64,000 nt of DNA, from NCBI GenBank assembly GCA_002304445.1, contig NEVA01000016.1, positions 28,684-92,683 on the forward strand, read 5' to 3'. How positions within the stretch are numbered: the first letter of the stretch is position 1; the number at the start of each line of letters is the position of its first letter. Below are positions 37,308 through 45,605 of this stretch, in pieces. A program made the translations under genes and the position numbers. The DNA is from Opitutia bacterium Tous-C4FEB. Lineage in GTDB: Bacteria; Verrucomicrobiota; Verrucomicrobiia; Opitutales; Opitutaceae. The notes under the pieces were generated by a model that saw only the letters and a list, made by a program, of their open reading frames with translations, was not told where the DNA came from and ran no database searches.

Positions 37308-38192
37308 ATGAAACGTAAAGGCATCATCCTCGCCGGCGGCTCCGGCACCCGGCTTTATCCCCTGACCATTGCTGTCTCCAAACAGCTCATGCCCGTCTAC
37401 GACAAGCCGATGGTCTATTACCCGCTGTCGGTGCTGATGCTCGCCGGCATCCGGGAAATCCTCGTCATCTCGACGCCCACCGACTTGCCCCTCTTCCGCC
37501 GACTCCTCGGCGACGGCTCGCAATTCGGCGTCACCCTCACCTACGCCGAACAACCCAGCCCCGACGGCCTCGCCCAAGCCTTTCACATCGCCGCCGATGT
37601 CGGCTTCCTCAAAAACGAGCCCGCCGCCCTCGTCCTCGGCGACAATCTCTTCTACGGCCACGACCTTGTGAAATCCCTCGAGCGCGCCAGCGCCCGCACC
37701 TCCGGCTCGACCATTTTCGGCTACCATGTCGCCGACCCCAAGAGCTACGGCGTCGTCGAATTCGCCCCGGACGGCCGCGTCGTTTCCCTCGAAGAAAAGC
37801 CCGCCGAGCCGAAGTCCAACTACGCCATCCCCGGCATCTACTTCTACGACGCCCATGTAGTCGCCCTCGCCCGCGGCCTCAAGCCCTCGAAGCGCGGCGA
37901 GCTCGAGATCACCGATCTCAACCGTCTCTACCTCGAGCGCGGTGACCTCCACGTCGAGATCCTCGGCCGCGGCACCGCTTGGCTCGACACCGGCACCCAC
38001 GACTCCCTGCTCGAAGCCGGTCAATTCGTCTCCGTGATCGAAAACCGTCAGGGCCTCAAGATCGCCTGTCTCGAAGAAATCGGCTTCCGCCAAGGTTGGC
38101 TCACCAAGGCCGCGCTCGAAGTCTCCATCGCGAAACTCGGTAAGTCCAATTACGGCGCGTATCTCCGGAAAATCTCGGCCGAAACAAGGTAA
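37308..38192 (+). CDS. rmlA: Glucose-1-phosphate thymidylyltransferase
   Basis: 294 aa. It forms dTDP-glucose from dTTP and glucose 1-phosphate, the first step of dTDP-rhamnose synthesis. The signature [16 protein letters not shown] is at residues 4-19, followed by [30 protein letters not shown] and the C-terminal [16 protein letters not shown]. Length is usual. The stop codon TAA falls inside a short palindromic repeat (38189-38212), so the last residues may have been reshaped by its insertion. Confidence 0.97.
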   Translation: MKRKGIILAGGSGTRLYPLTIAVSKQLMPVYDKPMVYYPLSVLMLAGIREILVISTPTDLPLFRRLLGDGSQFGVTLTYAEQPSPDGLAQAFHIAADVGFLKNEPAALVLGDNLFYGHDLVKSLERASARTSGSTIFGYHVADPKSYGVVEFAPDGRVVSLEEKPAEPKSNYAIPGIYFYDAHVVALARGLKPSKRGELEITDLNRLYLERGDLHVEILGRGTAWLDTGTHDSLLEAGQFVSVIENRQGLKIACLEEIGFRQGWLTKAALEVSIAKLGKSNYGAYLRKISAETR

Positions 38193-38212
38193 GAGCGGCT
38201 TTACGCCGCGAC
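38189..38212. repeat. Palindromic element GTAAGAGCGGCTTTACGCCGCGAC overlapping the rmlA stop
   Basis: A GCGGC/GCCGC stem around a TTTA-type loop. The element's own TAA is the stop codon of rmlA (38190-38192). Confidence 0.5.
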
Positions 38213-38236
38213 CCTCGCGCCGCAGCTTTTGGCTAC

Positions 38237-39223
38237 GTGACGGTCTCGTTTCTCATCCCGCTCTACAACTGCCTCGCCCTCACGCAGGCGATGCTGGCCT
38301 CGCTTCGCGCGACGCTCCCCGCCGGACTCGCCCACGAGATTATTTTCATCGACGACGGCAGCACCGATGGCACCCGTCCTTGGCTCGCCTCCCTCGCGAC
38401 CGATCCCGCGATCCGCGTCGTCCTCCAGCGCGAAAACCTTGGTTACGCCGCCGCCAACAACGCCGGTGCCGCCGTCGCCCGCGGTGAGTTTTTCGCCCTG
38501 CTCAACAACGACCTGGTTCTCTCTCCAGGCTGGCTTGAGCCCATGCTCGCCGCCCACCGCGCCTACGGCGACCGCGCCGGCCTCGTCGGCAATCTCCAAC
38601 TCGACGCCAAAACCGGCGCACTCGATCACGCCGGCATCGCGATCAACCTCCAAGGCAAGCCCGAGCACCTCCGCCGCGGCCCGGGCGCCCCGCCCACGTC
38701 CGATCCCGCGGCCCGCCCGCCGTCACTCGGTCTCTCTCTTTTCCTGCTCCGTCTGTTCTGCCCGCACCGTCGCAGCGTGGCGGTGACCGGCGCCTGCGTC
38801 CTGGTTCGCCGCGCCCTTTGGGAAAAACTCGGCGGCTTCGACGAAAAATTCATCAACGGCTGCGAAGACGTTGATCTCTGCCTCCGCGCCGCTGCCGCCG
38901 GCCACGTCAATCTCGTCGCTCTCCGCTCCGTCGTACGCCACCACATCAGCTCATCCCCCGGCCGCAAACTTCGCGACGAGGCCAACACCCGCCACCTCGT
39001 GCTCCGGTGGCACGACACCCTTTGCCTCCTGGGTGCCCGCCTTTGGTGCCGCGACCACCTCGAGACCTATCTCCGCGACCCGCGCAATTTTCCCGACCCA
39101 GCCGTCGCCCGCCAAGCGTTCTTCTACGCCCTCCATTTCCGCCGCACGCCGCCCCCCCGCGCCCTCACCGGCATGGCCCGCAATCTCAGTCGGGAGCTCT
39201 CCCGCTGGCAGAAGATCCTCTGA
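38237..39223 (+). CDS. Glycosyltransferase family 2, rhamnosyltransferase-like
   Basis: 328 aa, GTG start immediately before the GT2 domain. Motifs: VSFLIPLYNCLALTQAML, FIDDGSTDGTRPWL, the donor-site FFALLNNDLVLSPGWLEPM, and the acceptor-side FDEKFINGCEDVDLCLRA. There are no clear membrane helices. It lies directly downstream of the dTDP-sugar genes, so it may use dTDP-rhamnose, but the donor is inferred from position only. Confidence 0.88.
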   Translation: MTVSFLIPLYNCLALTQAMLASLRATLPAGLAHEIIFIDDGSTDGTRPWLASLATDPAIRVVLQRENLGYAAANNAGAAVARGEFFALLNNDLVLSPGWLEPMLAAHRAYGDRAGLVGNLQLDAKTGALDHAGIAINLQGKPEHLRRGPGAPPTSDPAARPPSLGLSLFLLRLFCPHRRSVAVTGACVLVRRALWEKLGGFDEKFINGCEDVDLCLRAAAAGHVNLVALRSVVRHHISSSPGRKLRDEANTRHLVLRWHDTLCLLGARLWCRDHLETYLRDPRNFPDPAVARQAFFYALHFRRTPPPRALTGMARNLSRELSRWQKIL

Positions 39224-39235
39224 CTCCGCTTCCGG

Positions 39236-39270
39236 TTATCGCGAGGCGCACCGCGCCGCGGCGATCCAGC
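39236..39270. repeat. Dispersed palindromic element, copy 3
   Basis: Arms ATCGC/GCGAT, in the convergent gap between two glycosyltransferase genes; a diverged relative of the elements at 28061 and 37196. Confidence 0.55.
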
Positions 39271-39306
39271 TGCATTTGCAACGCGCGTTCTGCGTACCTC
39301 GCCACC

Positions 39307-40263
39307 TTACCGGTCCAAGAATCCCACCTTGCCCCCGCCGCGCACCACTTCGCGCACCACCGACTGCGGTCGTTGATTCACCGTCAGAAACATGCGGCCG
39401 ATATATTCGCCGATCAGCCCCAGCAACACGAGCTGGGTCCCGGAAAAAATCAACAGACCCGCCATCAGCCAGCCCCAGCCGGCCTCCGGGCCATTGCCGC
39501 CCCACCACATCGAGACGACCCAGGCGAGGAAAACGATTCCCAACGCCGACAACGCCGCCCCGAGCGCCGATGCCAGCCGCAGCGGCAGCACCGAAAAATT
39601 GATCCACGCGCTCAACCACAACCGGATCAGCCGACGCAGCGTATAGCCGCTGGTGCCCGCCTGCCGCTCATCGTGCCGCACTTCGAGTGACCCGATCCGT
39701 TGCGTGATCTGCAAAATCAATCCGTCGATATACGGCAAGGGCCCGCTGTTTTGCGCCGCTTCTTTCGCGACCAACGCCGCCACGCACCGAAAGCTCGACA
39801 GATAAAATCCCGGCGGTTTATCGAGCGCCCAATCGGTCATGCGGTTCGTGAACCAGCTTCCCGCATTGCGCCAAGCCGAGTGCTGTTTCACCGCGTAATG
39901 CCCAAACACCACATCAAGCTCCTGCGCTTTGGCGTGCGCCCACATCCGCACCGCTTCGTCCGGGGGATTTTGCCCATCATCATCGAGATTCACGATGTGC
40001 GCGCCCTTCGCCTGCCGCCAGCCGCTCAGCACCGCATTGTGCTCACCAAAGTTCCGCGCGTGCTCCACGTAGATGATCGGCACCTGCGCCTCTTTGAGCA
40101 GCTGACGGCACACCGTCGCCGTCGCATCACGGCTGCCGTCGTTCACCAATATGATCTCATGGCCGCCCTCGATCACTAGAGCTTCGATCCGCTTCACGAG
40201 CGGTCCGATTGTTTCAGCACTATAATAGAGGGGAATTACAAAACTAAGCGCGGGGCCTGACAT
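39307..40263 (-). CDS. Glycosyltransferase family 2, ArnC/GtrB-like polyprenyl-phosphate sugar transferase
   Basis: 318 aa from the ATG at 40263. The cytoplasmic GT2 domain opens with LSFVIPLYYSAETI, has IILVNDGSRDAT and the metal site VNLDDDGQNPP. It is followed by two membrane helices (about residues 225-285) that anchor it to the inner membrane. Motif order and topology match ArnC/GtrB-type enzymes that transfer a sugar to undecaprenyl phosphate. The gene points towards the upstream glycosyltransferase (convergent), 105 bases downstream of tcdA. Confidence 0.88.
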   Translation of the reverse strand: MSGPALSFVIPLYYSAETIGPLVKRIEALVIEGGHEIILVNDGSRDATATVCRQLLKEAQVPIIYVEHARNFGEHNAVLSGWRQAKGAHIVNLDDDGQNPPDEAVRMWAHAKAQELDVVFGHYAVKQHSAWRNAGSWFTNRMTDWALDKPPGFYLSSFRCVAALVAKEAAQNSGPLPYIDGLILQITQRIGSLEVRHDERQAGTSGYTLRRLIRLWLSAWINFSVLPLRLASALGAALSALGIVFLAWVVSMWWGGNGPEAGWGWLMAGLLIFSGTQLVLLGLIGEYIGRMFLTVNQRPQSVVREVVRGGGKVGFLDR

Positions 40264-40368
40264 CGTCTTATTACCCAACAAAGAACCTATCCAGCGCAAG
40301 AAAACCCTGCGCTCAGTTCCCCACTCGCTGCTGCATGGTCTGCGCTCTCAACGCTCAGCTCTCAACTC

Positions 40369-41142
40369 CTACCCCGCGAGCTCCCGCACTATCTCCTGCG
40401 CCGCCACGAGCCCAAACGCGCCCGTCACCCACACGGCCGTTCCAAAGCCCGTCGCGCAGTCCAATTTCAAGTTCGTGCCCGGCTCCACCGTGGCTCGACA
40501 CGTGCCGTCGGCCCACGGAAAAACCGGTTTCTCTTCCGTCCACACGCAACGCACGCCATACGTGTTACCCTTTCCTCCGGCGAATCCGTGGTCGCGCCGC
40601 AGTTTCTTTCTCACCTGCCGCAGCAATTCGTCGCAGCCCGAGGCCCCGAGATCGCCCGACCGTAGCTGCGTGGCATCCCGCCGCCCGCCAGCCCCGCCCA
40701 CGGTCACGCACTTCAATCCGCGCTTCACCGCCTCAGCGATGATCAGCGCCTTGTGCGACATCAGATCCACCGCGTCCACCACCCCGTCCAACTTCCCCTC
40801 CAACAACCGTTCCGCCGAAGCCGGCGTAAAAAACTCCGCCACCGTAGTCACCCGACACGCCGGGTTGATCAACCGCACCCGCTCGGCCAACACCGCGATC
40901 TTCGGCCGACCGATCTGCCCGTCGAGCGCCGGCAATTGCCGGTTCACATTCGTCACGCACACATCGTCGAGATCGATCAACGTGATCGCCCCCACCCCGC
41001 TCCGGGCGAGGCCTTCGACCGTCCACGAGCCGACCCCACCCACACCGATCACCGCGACATGCGCCGCCCGCAGGCGCGTCAGCGCCGCCGTCCCCAACAA
41101 ACGGCCCACGCCGCCAAATCGTTCTGCGTAATCGTCGCTCAT
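40369..41142 (-). CDS. tcdA: tRNA threonylcarbamoyladenosine dehydratase
   Basis: 257 aa, E1/ThiF-like superfamily. It cyclises t6A37 in tRNA to ct6A with ATP. The adenylation Rossmann motif is VAVIGVGGVGSWTVEGLARSG, followed by LIDLDDVCVTNVNRQ (the RQ pair of the family) and GRPKIAVLAERV. ATG start; length typical of TcdA. An inverted-repeat element separates it from the upstream gene. Confidence 0.92.
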   Translation of the reverse strand: MSDDYAERFGGVGRLLGTAALTRLRAAHVAVIGVGGVGSWTVEGLARSGVGAITLIDLDDVCVTNVNRQLPALDGQIGRPKIAVLAERVRLINPACRVTTVAEFFTPASAERLLEGKLDGVVDAVDLMSHKALIIAEAVKRGLKCVTVGGAGGRRDATQLRSGDLGASGCDELLRQVRKKLRRDHGFAGGKGNTYGVRCVWTEEKPVFPWADGTCRATVEPGTNLKLDCATGFGTAVWVTGAFGLVAAQEIVRELAG

Positions 41143-41200
41143 CGCCCCAACGAAGCCCGCGCCGTTCGCACGGTGCGAGCGAAACTTGCACCGCCCGAGG

Positions 41201-41280
41201 CAGGGACGCCTCTCCGAGGCGTCCGCGATTTGCCGACCGGTTCGCTCCCTCTAATCGGACGGCTCGGAGAGCCGTCCCTG
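41201..41280. repeat. Composite palindromic element, two hairpins with matching outer arms
   Basis: Two 21-base hairpins with 9-bp perfect stems and 3-base loops (41204-41224 and 41257-41277) lie about 32 bases apart. The outer octamers at 41201-41208 and 41273-41280 are also reverse complements, so the whole forms a nested inverted repeat. There is no T-run. It lies between tcdA and the thioredoxin-fold gene. Confidence 0.6.
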
Positions 41281-41298
41281 TCGCTTCAAACCCCAGCT

Positions 41299-42393
41299 TT
41301 AAAACTTAAACCCCATCTTCTTGAGCTCACCGTCGAGCTGCCACGCCCGCGCACGCGGTACCGCGAGCATTCCGGCGCGATCCAGCATCGCCCCGTTCGG
41401 CACACTCCGGATGTTGATCCGCGCCGCCACCTCGGACTTCATGCCCAAGCCCTCGACGAGCTGCGGCCACTTTACTTTTTTGTCTTTGATCACCTTGTCG
41501 ACCGCTTGGCGTTTCTCGGCGGGATCCAGATTCACACTCACGATTTCAACCCGCTCGCGCTGCTCGAAATACTTGTCCTTGAGCGCATCGAATTCCTTCA
41601 CCGACGCTTCGTTGTCGACGCTCCAGTAGTGCAGGAAGACCGCCTTCTTGCCCCGCAGCGCCGCCGCATCGAACGGCTTTCCGTCGGCCGAGGTGAACTT
41701 CAAATCAAACGGCGTTTTGCGCACTTCCATGATCCGAAGTTCGTCAGTCGCCCGCGACGCCAGCGTCTTGTTTTTGTGGTCCTTGAGTTGAGTCACCAGC
41801 TTCTCGGCCATGGCCGGACTCCGGCCTTTGATCACCTCGACGAAATTCATTTCTTGGTCGGCGATGAAACGGTCTCCGCCCGGCTGCGCCGCCAACGCGT
41901 CGATCTTCTCCCGCGCCGCCTCGAGAGAATCCTTATCGCCGATCAACCGCGCCTGCGCGTTTGCATTGGCCGCGGCCAACGCCATCACCGCCGCTTTGCC
42001 ATCATCGTCCGTGGCCGACTGCCGGGCGTTGATGATCGCGAAATTCAGCTGTGAAAACCAAACGTCGCGCAACGGGAGGAGTTTCCGGTCGTTGATGCCC
42101 TGCGCCACATCGCCGAGTTTACCGACCACGGTGCCCGCCCGCCGGTTTTTCGGATACTGCGCCAGCAGCGGCACGCCGCTCTTGATCAATTGGTCGAAAC
42201 GCTCCGCCGAGGGCACCGCGCCCGGCTGGTCACGGAGTTTGAAGAATGCATCGAAGGCGGCCTCGGCGACCGGATCGGAGGCCGGAGCCGCAGCTTTGGC
42301 GGATGCCGCCGCCGGCGCCTGGGCCAAAAGCGCAGGGCAGACCAAGACGAGCGACGAGAGAATCAGAACACGGAATAACGAATGGGTAATCAT
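41299..42393 (-). CDS. Exported thioredoxin-fold (TlpA-like) protein lacking the CxxC motif
   Basis: 364 aa from the ATG at 42393, where a signal peptide begins (MITHSLFRVLILSSLVLVCPALLAQA). A helical region of about 190 residues is followed by a TlpA/redoxin-like domain from about residue 229 (LKFTSADGKPFDAAALRGKKAVFLHYW). Where WCxxC should stand the sequence is WSVDN: Ser258 and Asn261 replace both cysteines, while the downstream VPNG with the cis-Pro is kept. It cannot act as a dithiol oxidoreductase; a binding or structural role in the periplasm is more likely. Confidence 0.82.
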   Translation of the reverse strand: MITHSLFRVLILSSLVLVCPALLAQAPAAASAKAAAPASDPVAEAAFDAFFKLRDQPGAVPSAERFDQLIKSGVPLLAQYPKNRRAGTVVGKLGDVAQGINDRKLLPLRDVWFSQLNFAIINARQSATDDDGKAAVMALAAANANAQARLIGDKDSLEAAREKIDALAAQPGGDRFIADQEMNFVEVIKGRSPAMAEKLVTQLKDHKNKTLASRATDELRIMEVRKTPFDLKFTSADGKPFDAAALRGKKAVFLHYWSVDNEASVKEFDALKDKYFEQRERVEIVSVNLDPAEKRQAVDKVIKDKKVKWPQLVEGLGMKSEVAARINIRSVPNGAMLDRAGMLAVPRARAWQLDGELKKMGFKF

Positions 42394-42723
42394 AGGGGAT
42401 GGGGAAAAATAAACCAACGGGATGAAACCTAACGATAAGCTACGGTGCACAAATTCTTCCCGCCGAGAAGCCCGAATCCGCCTCAATGAGGACATGACCG
42501 CTGTCGGCCTGCGCCCTTCCACATAAAACCTACGCAAGGCCAACCGCGCCGGCCCTGCTCGCGCTTCGGCTTCCCTCGGCTATGGTGAAGAAGTTGAATG
42601 TTAGCTTTCCGCCGGCAACGTTGCCAATTCTCTGACTCGCTTCTCGCACCCGGCCGAGAAACGACGCCCTGCGGTCGCCGACGCCGGGCTTGCCGAAACT
42701 ACCGCCGCACTTACGCTCCCCTC
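42394..42723. other. 330-base divergent gap without a recognised gene
   Basis: Lies between the start of the thioredoxin-fold gene (minus) and the antitoxin start (plus), so both promoters should be here. I see no clear sigma-70 hexamers, hairpins or RNA gene. Weak open frames inside have no conserved features. Confidence 0.5.
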
Positions 42724-42921
42724 ATGAGTTTTGCCGACCTAAAACCGCAGATGGCTCAGCTACCCCACGAAGACATGTTGCAGGCTTTGGCTTTTCTCAA
42801 AAGCCGTCTGCGCGCGGACACGCCCGAAAACCGGGCGGAACTCTCCCGTCGCCACGCCGAGATGGACGCCGGTCACAAAGTCAGCTGGGAAGATTTAAAA
42901 CGACAACTCGGGCTCGAATAA
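42724..42921 (+). CDS. Small antitoxin-like protein (addiction module component)
   Basis: 65 aa. The start is the ATG at 42724, because the upstream extension is low-complexity arginine-rich. The C-terminal half (RHAEMDAGHKVSWEDLKRQLG) is the typical tail of short antitoxins paired with RelE/ParE-type toxins. Its stop is 6 bases before the toxin start, as in type II toxin-antitoxin operons. Confidence 0.75.
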   Translation: MSFADLKPQMAQLPHEDMLQALAFLKSRLRADTPENRAELSRRHAEMDAGHKVSWEDLKRQLGLE

Positions 42922-42927
42922 CCGGCG

Positions 42928-43188
42928 ATGCCCTATCGCTTGGTATTAAATGAAGACGCTGCGCGTTTCCTCGTGCAGGCCAGCCGACCCGCGCAACGCC
43001 GTTTAAACGTGGTGCTGGATGACTTGAAGACCTCACCGTTTCGTTTGGGCGATCTGCAAGAACTCGACGAGGAGGGTCGTGAAAATGAAATCCTCGCGAT
43101 CGGCAATTGGATGGTCACCTATTGGACCGATCACGCCGCACGAGAAATTCGCGTGACCCGGCTCGAAAGCACGGACGAAGGCCGTTGA
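42928..43188 (+). CDS. RelE/ParE-family toxin
   Basis: 86 aa. The small alpha/beta RelE-like pattern is visible: YRLVLNEDAARFL, an N-terminal helical hairpin (RPAQRRLNVVLDDLKTSP), LQELDEEGRENEILAIGNWMVTYWTD and IRVTRLES. It differs somewhat from the standard ParE core (the usual R.lR.G.yRv.Y is here EILAIGNWMVTYW), so toxicity and target are uncertain. Forms a two-gene module with the upstream antitoxin. Confidence 0.72.
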   Translation: MPYRLVLNEDAARFLVQASRPAQRRLNVVLDDLKTSPFRLGDLQELDEEGRENEILAIGNWMVTYWTDHAAREIRVTRLESTDEGR

Positions 43189-43417
43189 CCCGCTCCGACA
43201 GGAGACGGGAAAGGAGGCAATTTTTGCACTTTGCACTCGCGGGCCGCGAGCGGCGCCCACGCGCTATTGGCATGTGTCGTCCCGAGTGCCTCGTTGATAC
43301 GAGATCTACGGCCGGATAAGGCGTTTTGATCGCGACATCGACAACGCAAGCAAGCCCGATGACATCGCCGACCGGAGCGAGCAAACCGGAACAGTGCGGA
43401 CCGTCCTGAGTTTCTCG

Positions 43418-43957
43418 TCAGCCGAGCAACCGCTTTACCGCCGCCGACGCGGCTCCTTCCCGTTCCACGCCTTCTCCCGCAATCTCTACCCAAGGCCGAC
43501 CCCGCCCCACCATCGCCTCCCGCCACACCCGCCGCACCATCGCCCGTCCGGCCTCATCCGGAAAACAACGCTGCGGGTCCTCCGCCCAAGCCAGATCGGT
43601 GTCACAGAACAAAAACAAATCGGTCGCCCGCACCCGCGCTTCCGCCTCGGCGCGCACCCACTCCGGACATTTTCCGGGAAACAACAGGTCGTTCCACAGC
43701 ACGCACGTGAGCAGGTCGGTGTCGCAGATCACCACCTGCCGCGCCCGCTCGGCCGCGCGATCCTCACTCGCCATCTGCCCGAGCGCGATCGTTCCCAAAT
43801 CCTCCGCCGCGATCTTGCCGTCCTTCACTTCCCAAAACTCCCGCACAAATTCCTCCGCCCACGGCTCTCCGATGTGCCCGGCCAGACTCCGCGCCAAGGT
43901 CGTCTTCCCCGTGGACTCCGGTCCGAAGATCACCACGCGCTTGACGAGGCCGCTCAT
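43418..43957 (-). CDS. NadR-like nicotinamide riboside kinase (P-loop) protein
   Basis: 179 aa from the ATG at 43957. P-loop GPESTGKTTL (residues about 12-21), then the NadR-type block EEFVREFWEVKDGK and VVICDTDLLTCVLW, which holds the second acidic motif. It corresponds to the C-terminal ribosylnicotinamide kinase domain of NadR alone; the NMN adenylyltransferase and the DNA-binding domains are absent. The start overlaps the pnuC stop by 4 bases. Together they would import nicotinamide riboside and phosphorylate it to NMN. Confidence 0.86.
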   Translation of the reverse strand: MSGLVKRVVIFGPESTGKTTLARSLAGHIGEPWAEEFVREFWEVKDGKIAAEDLGTIALGQMASEDRAAERARQVVICDTDLLTCVLWNDLLFPGKCPEWVRAEAEARVRATDLFLFCDTDLAWAEDPQRCFPDEAGRAMVRRVWREAMVGRGRPWVEIAGEGVEREGAASAAVKRLLG

Positions 43958-44604
43958 GCACGCGCCTTCGTTTTCACCGCACCGGCTTCGCGCCGTTCCG
44001 CCAGCCACCACGCCCGCCACCCAAGCAAGCCCAGCACCAGATAAACTCCGAAAAGCAACGCCGTGAACGCCAGCTCGGCGCTGAAATAAGCCGGGATCGC
44101 CACCAGATTCGCCGCCGTAAAGAACGCCCAGTTCTCAATCTGCTTCCGCGCTTGCAACACTTGTCCCGCCACCTGCGCCATCGCGATAAACGCATCGCGC
44201 CAGGGCATCACCGCATCCGTCCAGCGCCGCGCCGCCAACGCCCAAATCACCGTGGCCATCACCACCAATATTCCGACCCACACCCGCCCCGACCAAGCCA
44301 GCCGCGTCACCGGCAATTCCTTCACACGGCCGCCATCGCCCCGGTCATTCGCCCGGGTCCAGTTCCACCAGCCCCAACCCAGCGCCCCAAAAAAGAAAAT
44401 CTGCAAAGCCGCATCGGCATAAAATTTCGCCCCGAAAAACAAAACTCCCTGCACCGTCACCGCCACCAGCCCCAACGGAAACGCCCACAGCGAGCGCCGC
44501 ACCATCAGCACCACGCCCGCGATGCCCAGCGCCAGATTTACCCGGTCCAGCAGCGAAGCTCCGGCCAATCCTGCCCAAATTCCCTGCGCGATCTCCCCCA
44601 TCAT
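43954..44604 (-). CDS. pnuC: Nicotinamide riboside transporter PnuC
   Basis: 216 aa inner-membrane protein with about seven helices. The family signatures are ALGIAGVVLMVRRSLWAFPLGLVAV, FYADAALQIFFFGALGWGWWNW (the WxxW motif) and ENWAFFTAANLVAIPAYF. Two Met codons stand in tandem at the start, so 44604 or 44601 may be used. Overlap with the kinase gene makes facilitated uptake with metabolic trapping the likely mechanism. Confidence 0.93.
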   Translation of the reverse strand: MMGEIAQGIWAGLAGASLLDRVNLALGIAGVVLMVRRSLWAFPLGLVAVTVQGVLFFGAKFYADAALQIFFFGALGWGWWNWTRANDRGDGGRVKELPVTRLAWSGRVWVGILVVMATVIWALAARRWTDAVMPWRDAFIAMAQVAGQVLQARKQIENWAFFTAANLVAIPAYFSAELAFTALLFGVYLVLGLLGWRAWWLAERREAGAVKTKARA

Positions 44605-44691
44605 CAGTTCTGCTTCGCGCCTTTCATCGCCAGGAATGCCTCAACGTTCATCGCCTTGATTCGCGTCCCTTCGCGGGCCAAACTCCCCGGT

Positions 44692-45495
44692 TCATTTGTT
44701 GCCCGCAACAAATGCTTCCATCGCCTCCCGCGTGATCGTGTGCCGCGCCGCACACCGCGGACACCGGATCTCGATCATTTCATCTTCGCCAAAAAGCCCC
44801 GCCGAACCGCTCCGCATCGCCGGCGCCAGCACCTCCATCAATTTCGCCTGATTGCAGCCGCAGTGCCACCGGCACACCCGTTTCTCCAAAAAACCCAACG
44901 ACTCCGTCGTCGCCAAGGTCTTCGCACCTTCGGCCGTCAGCGTCTTCAACCATGCCAGATCGCAGTCCGGATGCTCCGTCACCATGGCGAACTCTTCCTC
45001 GCCCACCTCAAAAAATCGCGCCACCCGTTGCTCGCTTTGTTCGTAGAACTTTTCCGCCGCCGCCACCGGGTCCGCCCCGGAGAACGTCACCGCACTGCGG
45101 CGCTTCTCCCCGCGCCCGCGCACCACGTCGGAGTAAAATATATTCTCCGGCAGCGCCTTTACGTTCTCGTCAAAGATCCGTCCCGTCACCGTCCCCGTTT
45201 CGTTGTCACCCGCAAGAAAAAGGTTCACGCGCGGCTCCTGGAAATTGATCGTCCACGCCGTAAGTTCGTTCCTCGGCCGCGACGCCGTGTGCAGGACAAA
45301 CGCCACCAGCGCCCGCTTGAACAAGGCATCATGCTCCGGCGCCGGCTTCATCGCGTTCGCCCCGAGGTGCAGGTAGTAATCGACGAACAGCGCCCCGAAC
45401 TCCGCCCGCGCCACCATCGCGTTTCGTCCGCGCACAAAGTGGGTGGCGACCTCGGTCCCTGCATCGGCCAGATTCGGCGGTGTCGTGGATGGCAT
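44692..45495 (-). CDS. hslO: Hsp33-family redox-regulated chaperone
   Basis: 267 aa. The N-terminal domain is Hsp33-like, and the C-terminal zinc site has the four cysteines in CGC (residues about 213-215) and CPRC (about 247-250). These bind zinc in the reduced state and form disulfides when oxidative stress switches the chaperone on. The cysteine spacing agrees with the family (CxC ... CxxC). It lies 87 bases upstream of pnuC on the same strand and is divergent from a GT2 gene. Confidence 0.86.
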   Translation of the reverse strand: MPSTTPPNLADAGTEVATHFVRGRNAMVARAEFGALFVDYYLHLGANAMKPAPEHDALFKRALVAFVLHTASRPRNELTAWTINFQEPRVNLFLAGDNETGTVTGRIFDENVKALPENIFYSDVVRGRGEKRRSAVTFSGADPVAAAEKFYEQSEQRVARFFEVGEEEFAMVTEHPDCDLAWLKTLTAEGAKTLATTESLGFLEKRVCRWHCGCNQAKLMEVLAPAMRSGSAGLFGEDEMIEIRCPRCAARHTITREAMEAFVAGNK

Positions 45496-45605
45496 CGCTG
45501 CGACAGTCCCCCGATTCTTCGCGATGTCCAGCCCGTCCCTGCGCCAACGCCCAACTCCATTGGCTTTACCCCGAGCCCGTTCTCGCCAACAAACTCCGGC
45601 CTCTC

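Noticed and set aside
43310..43327. GGCCGGATAAGGCGTTTT, close to one arm of enterobacterial REP sequences
   Set aside because: The second arm is missing, there is only one copy, and the organism is unrelated; probably chance.
45480..45605. Longer N-terminus of the WaaE-like glycosyltransferase (GTG 45480 or ATG 45489)
   Set aside because: It would overlap the divergent hslO start and adds about 40 residues with no family similarity before the GT2 domain.
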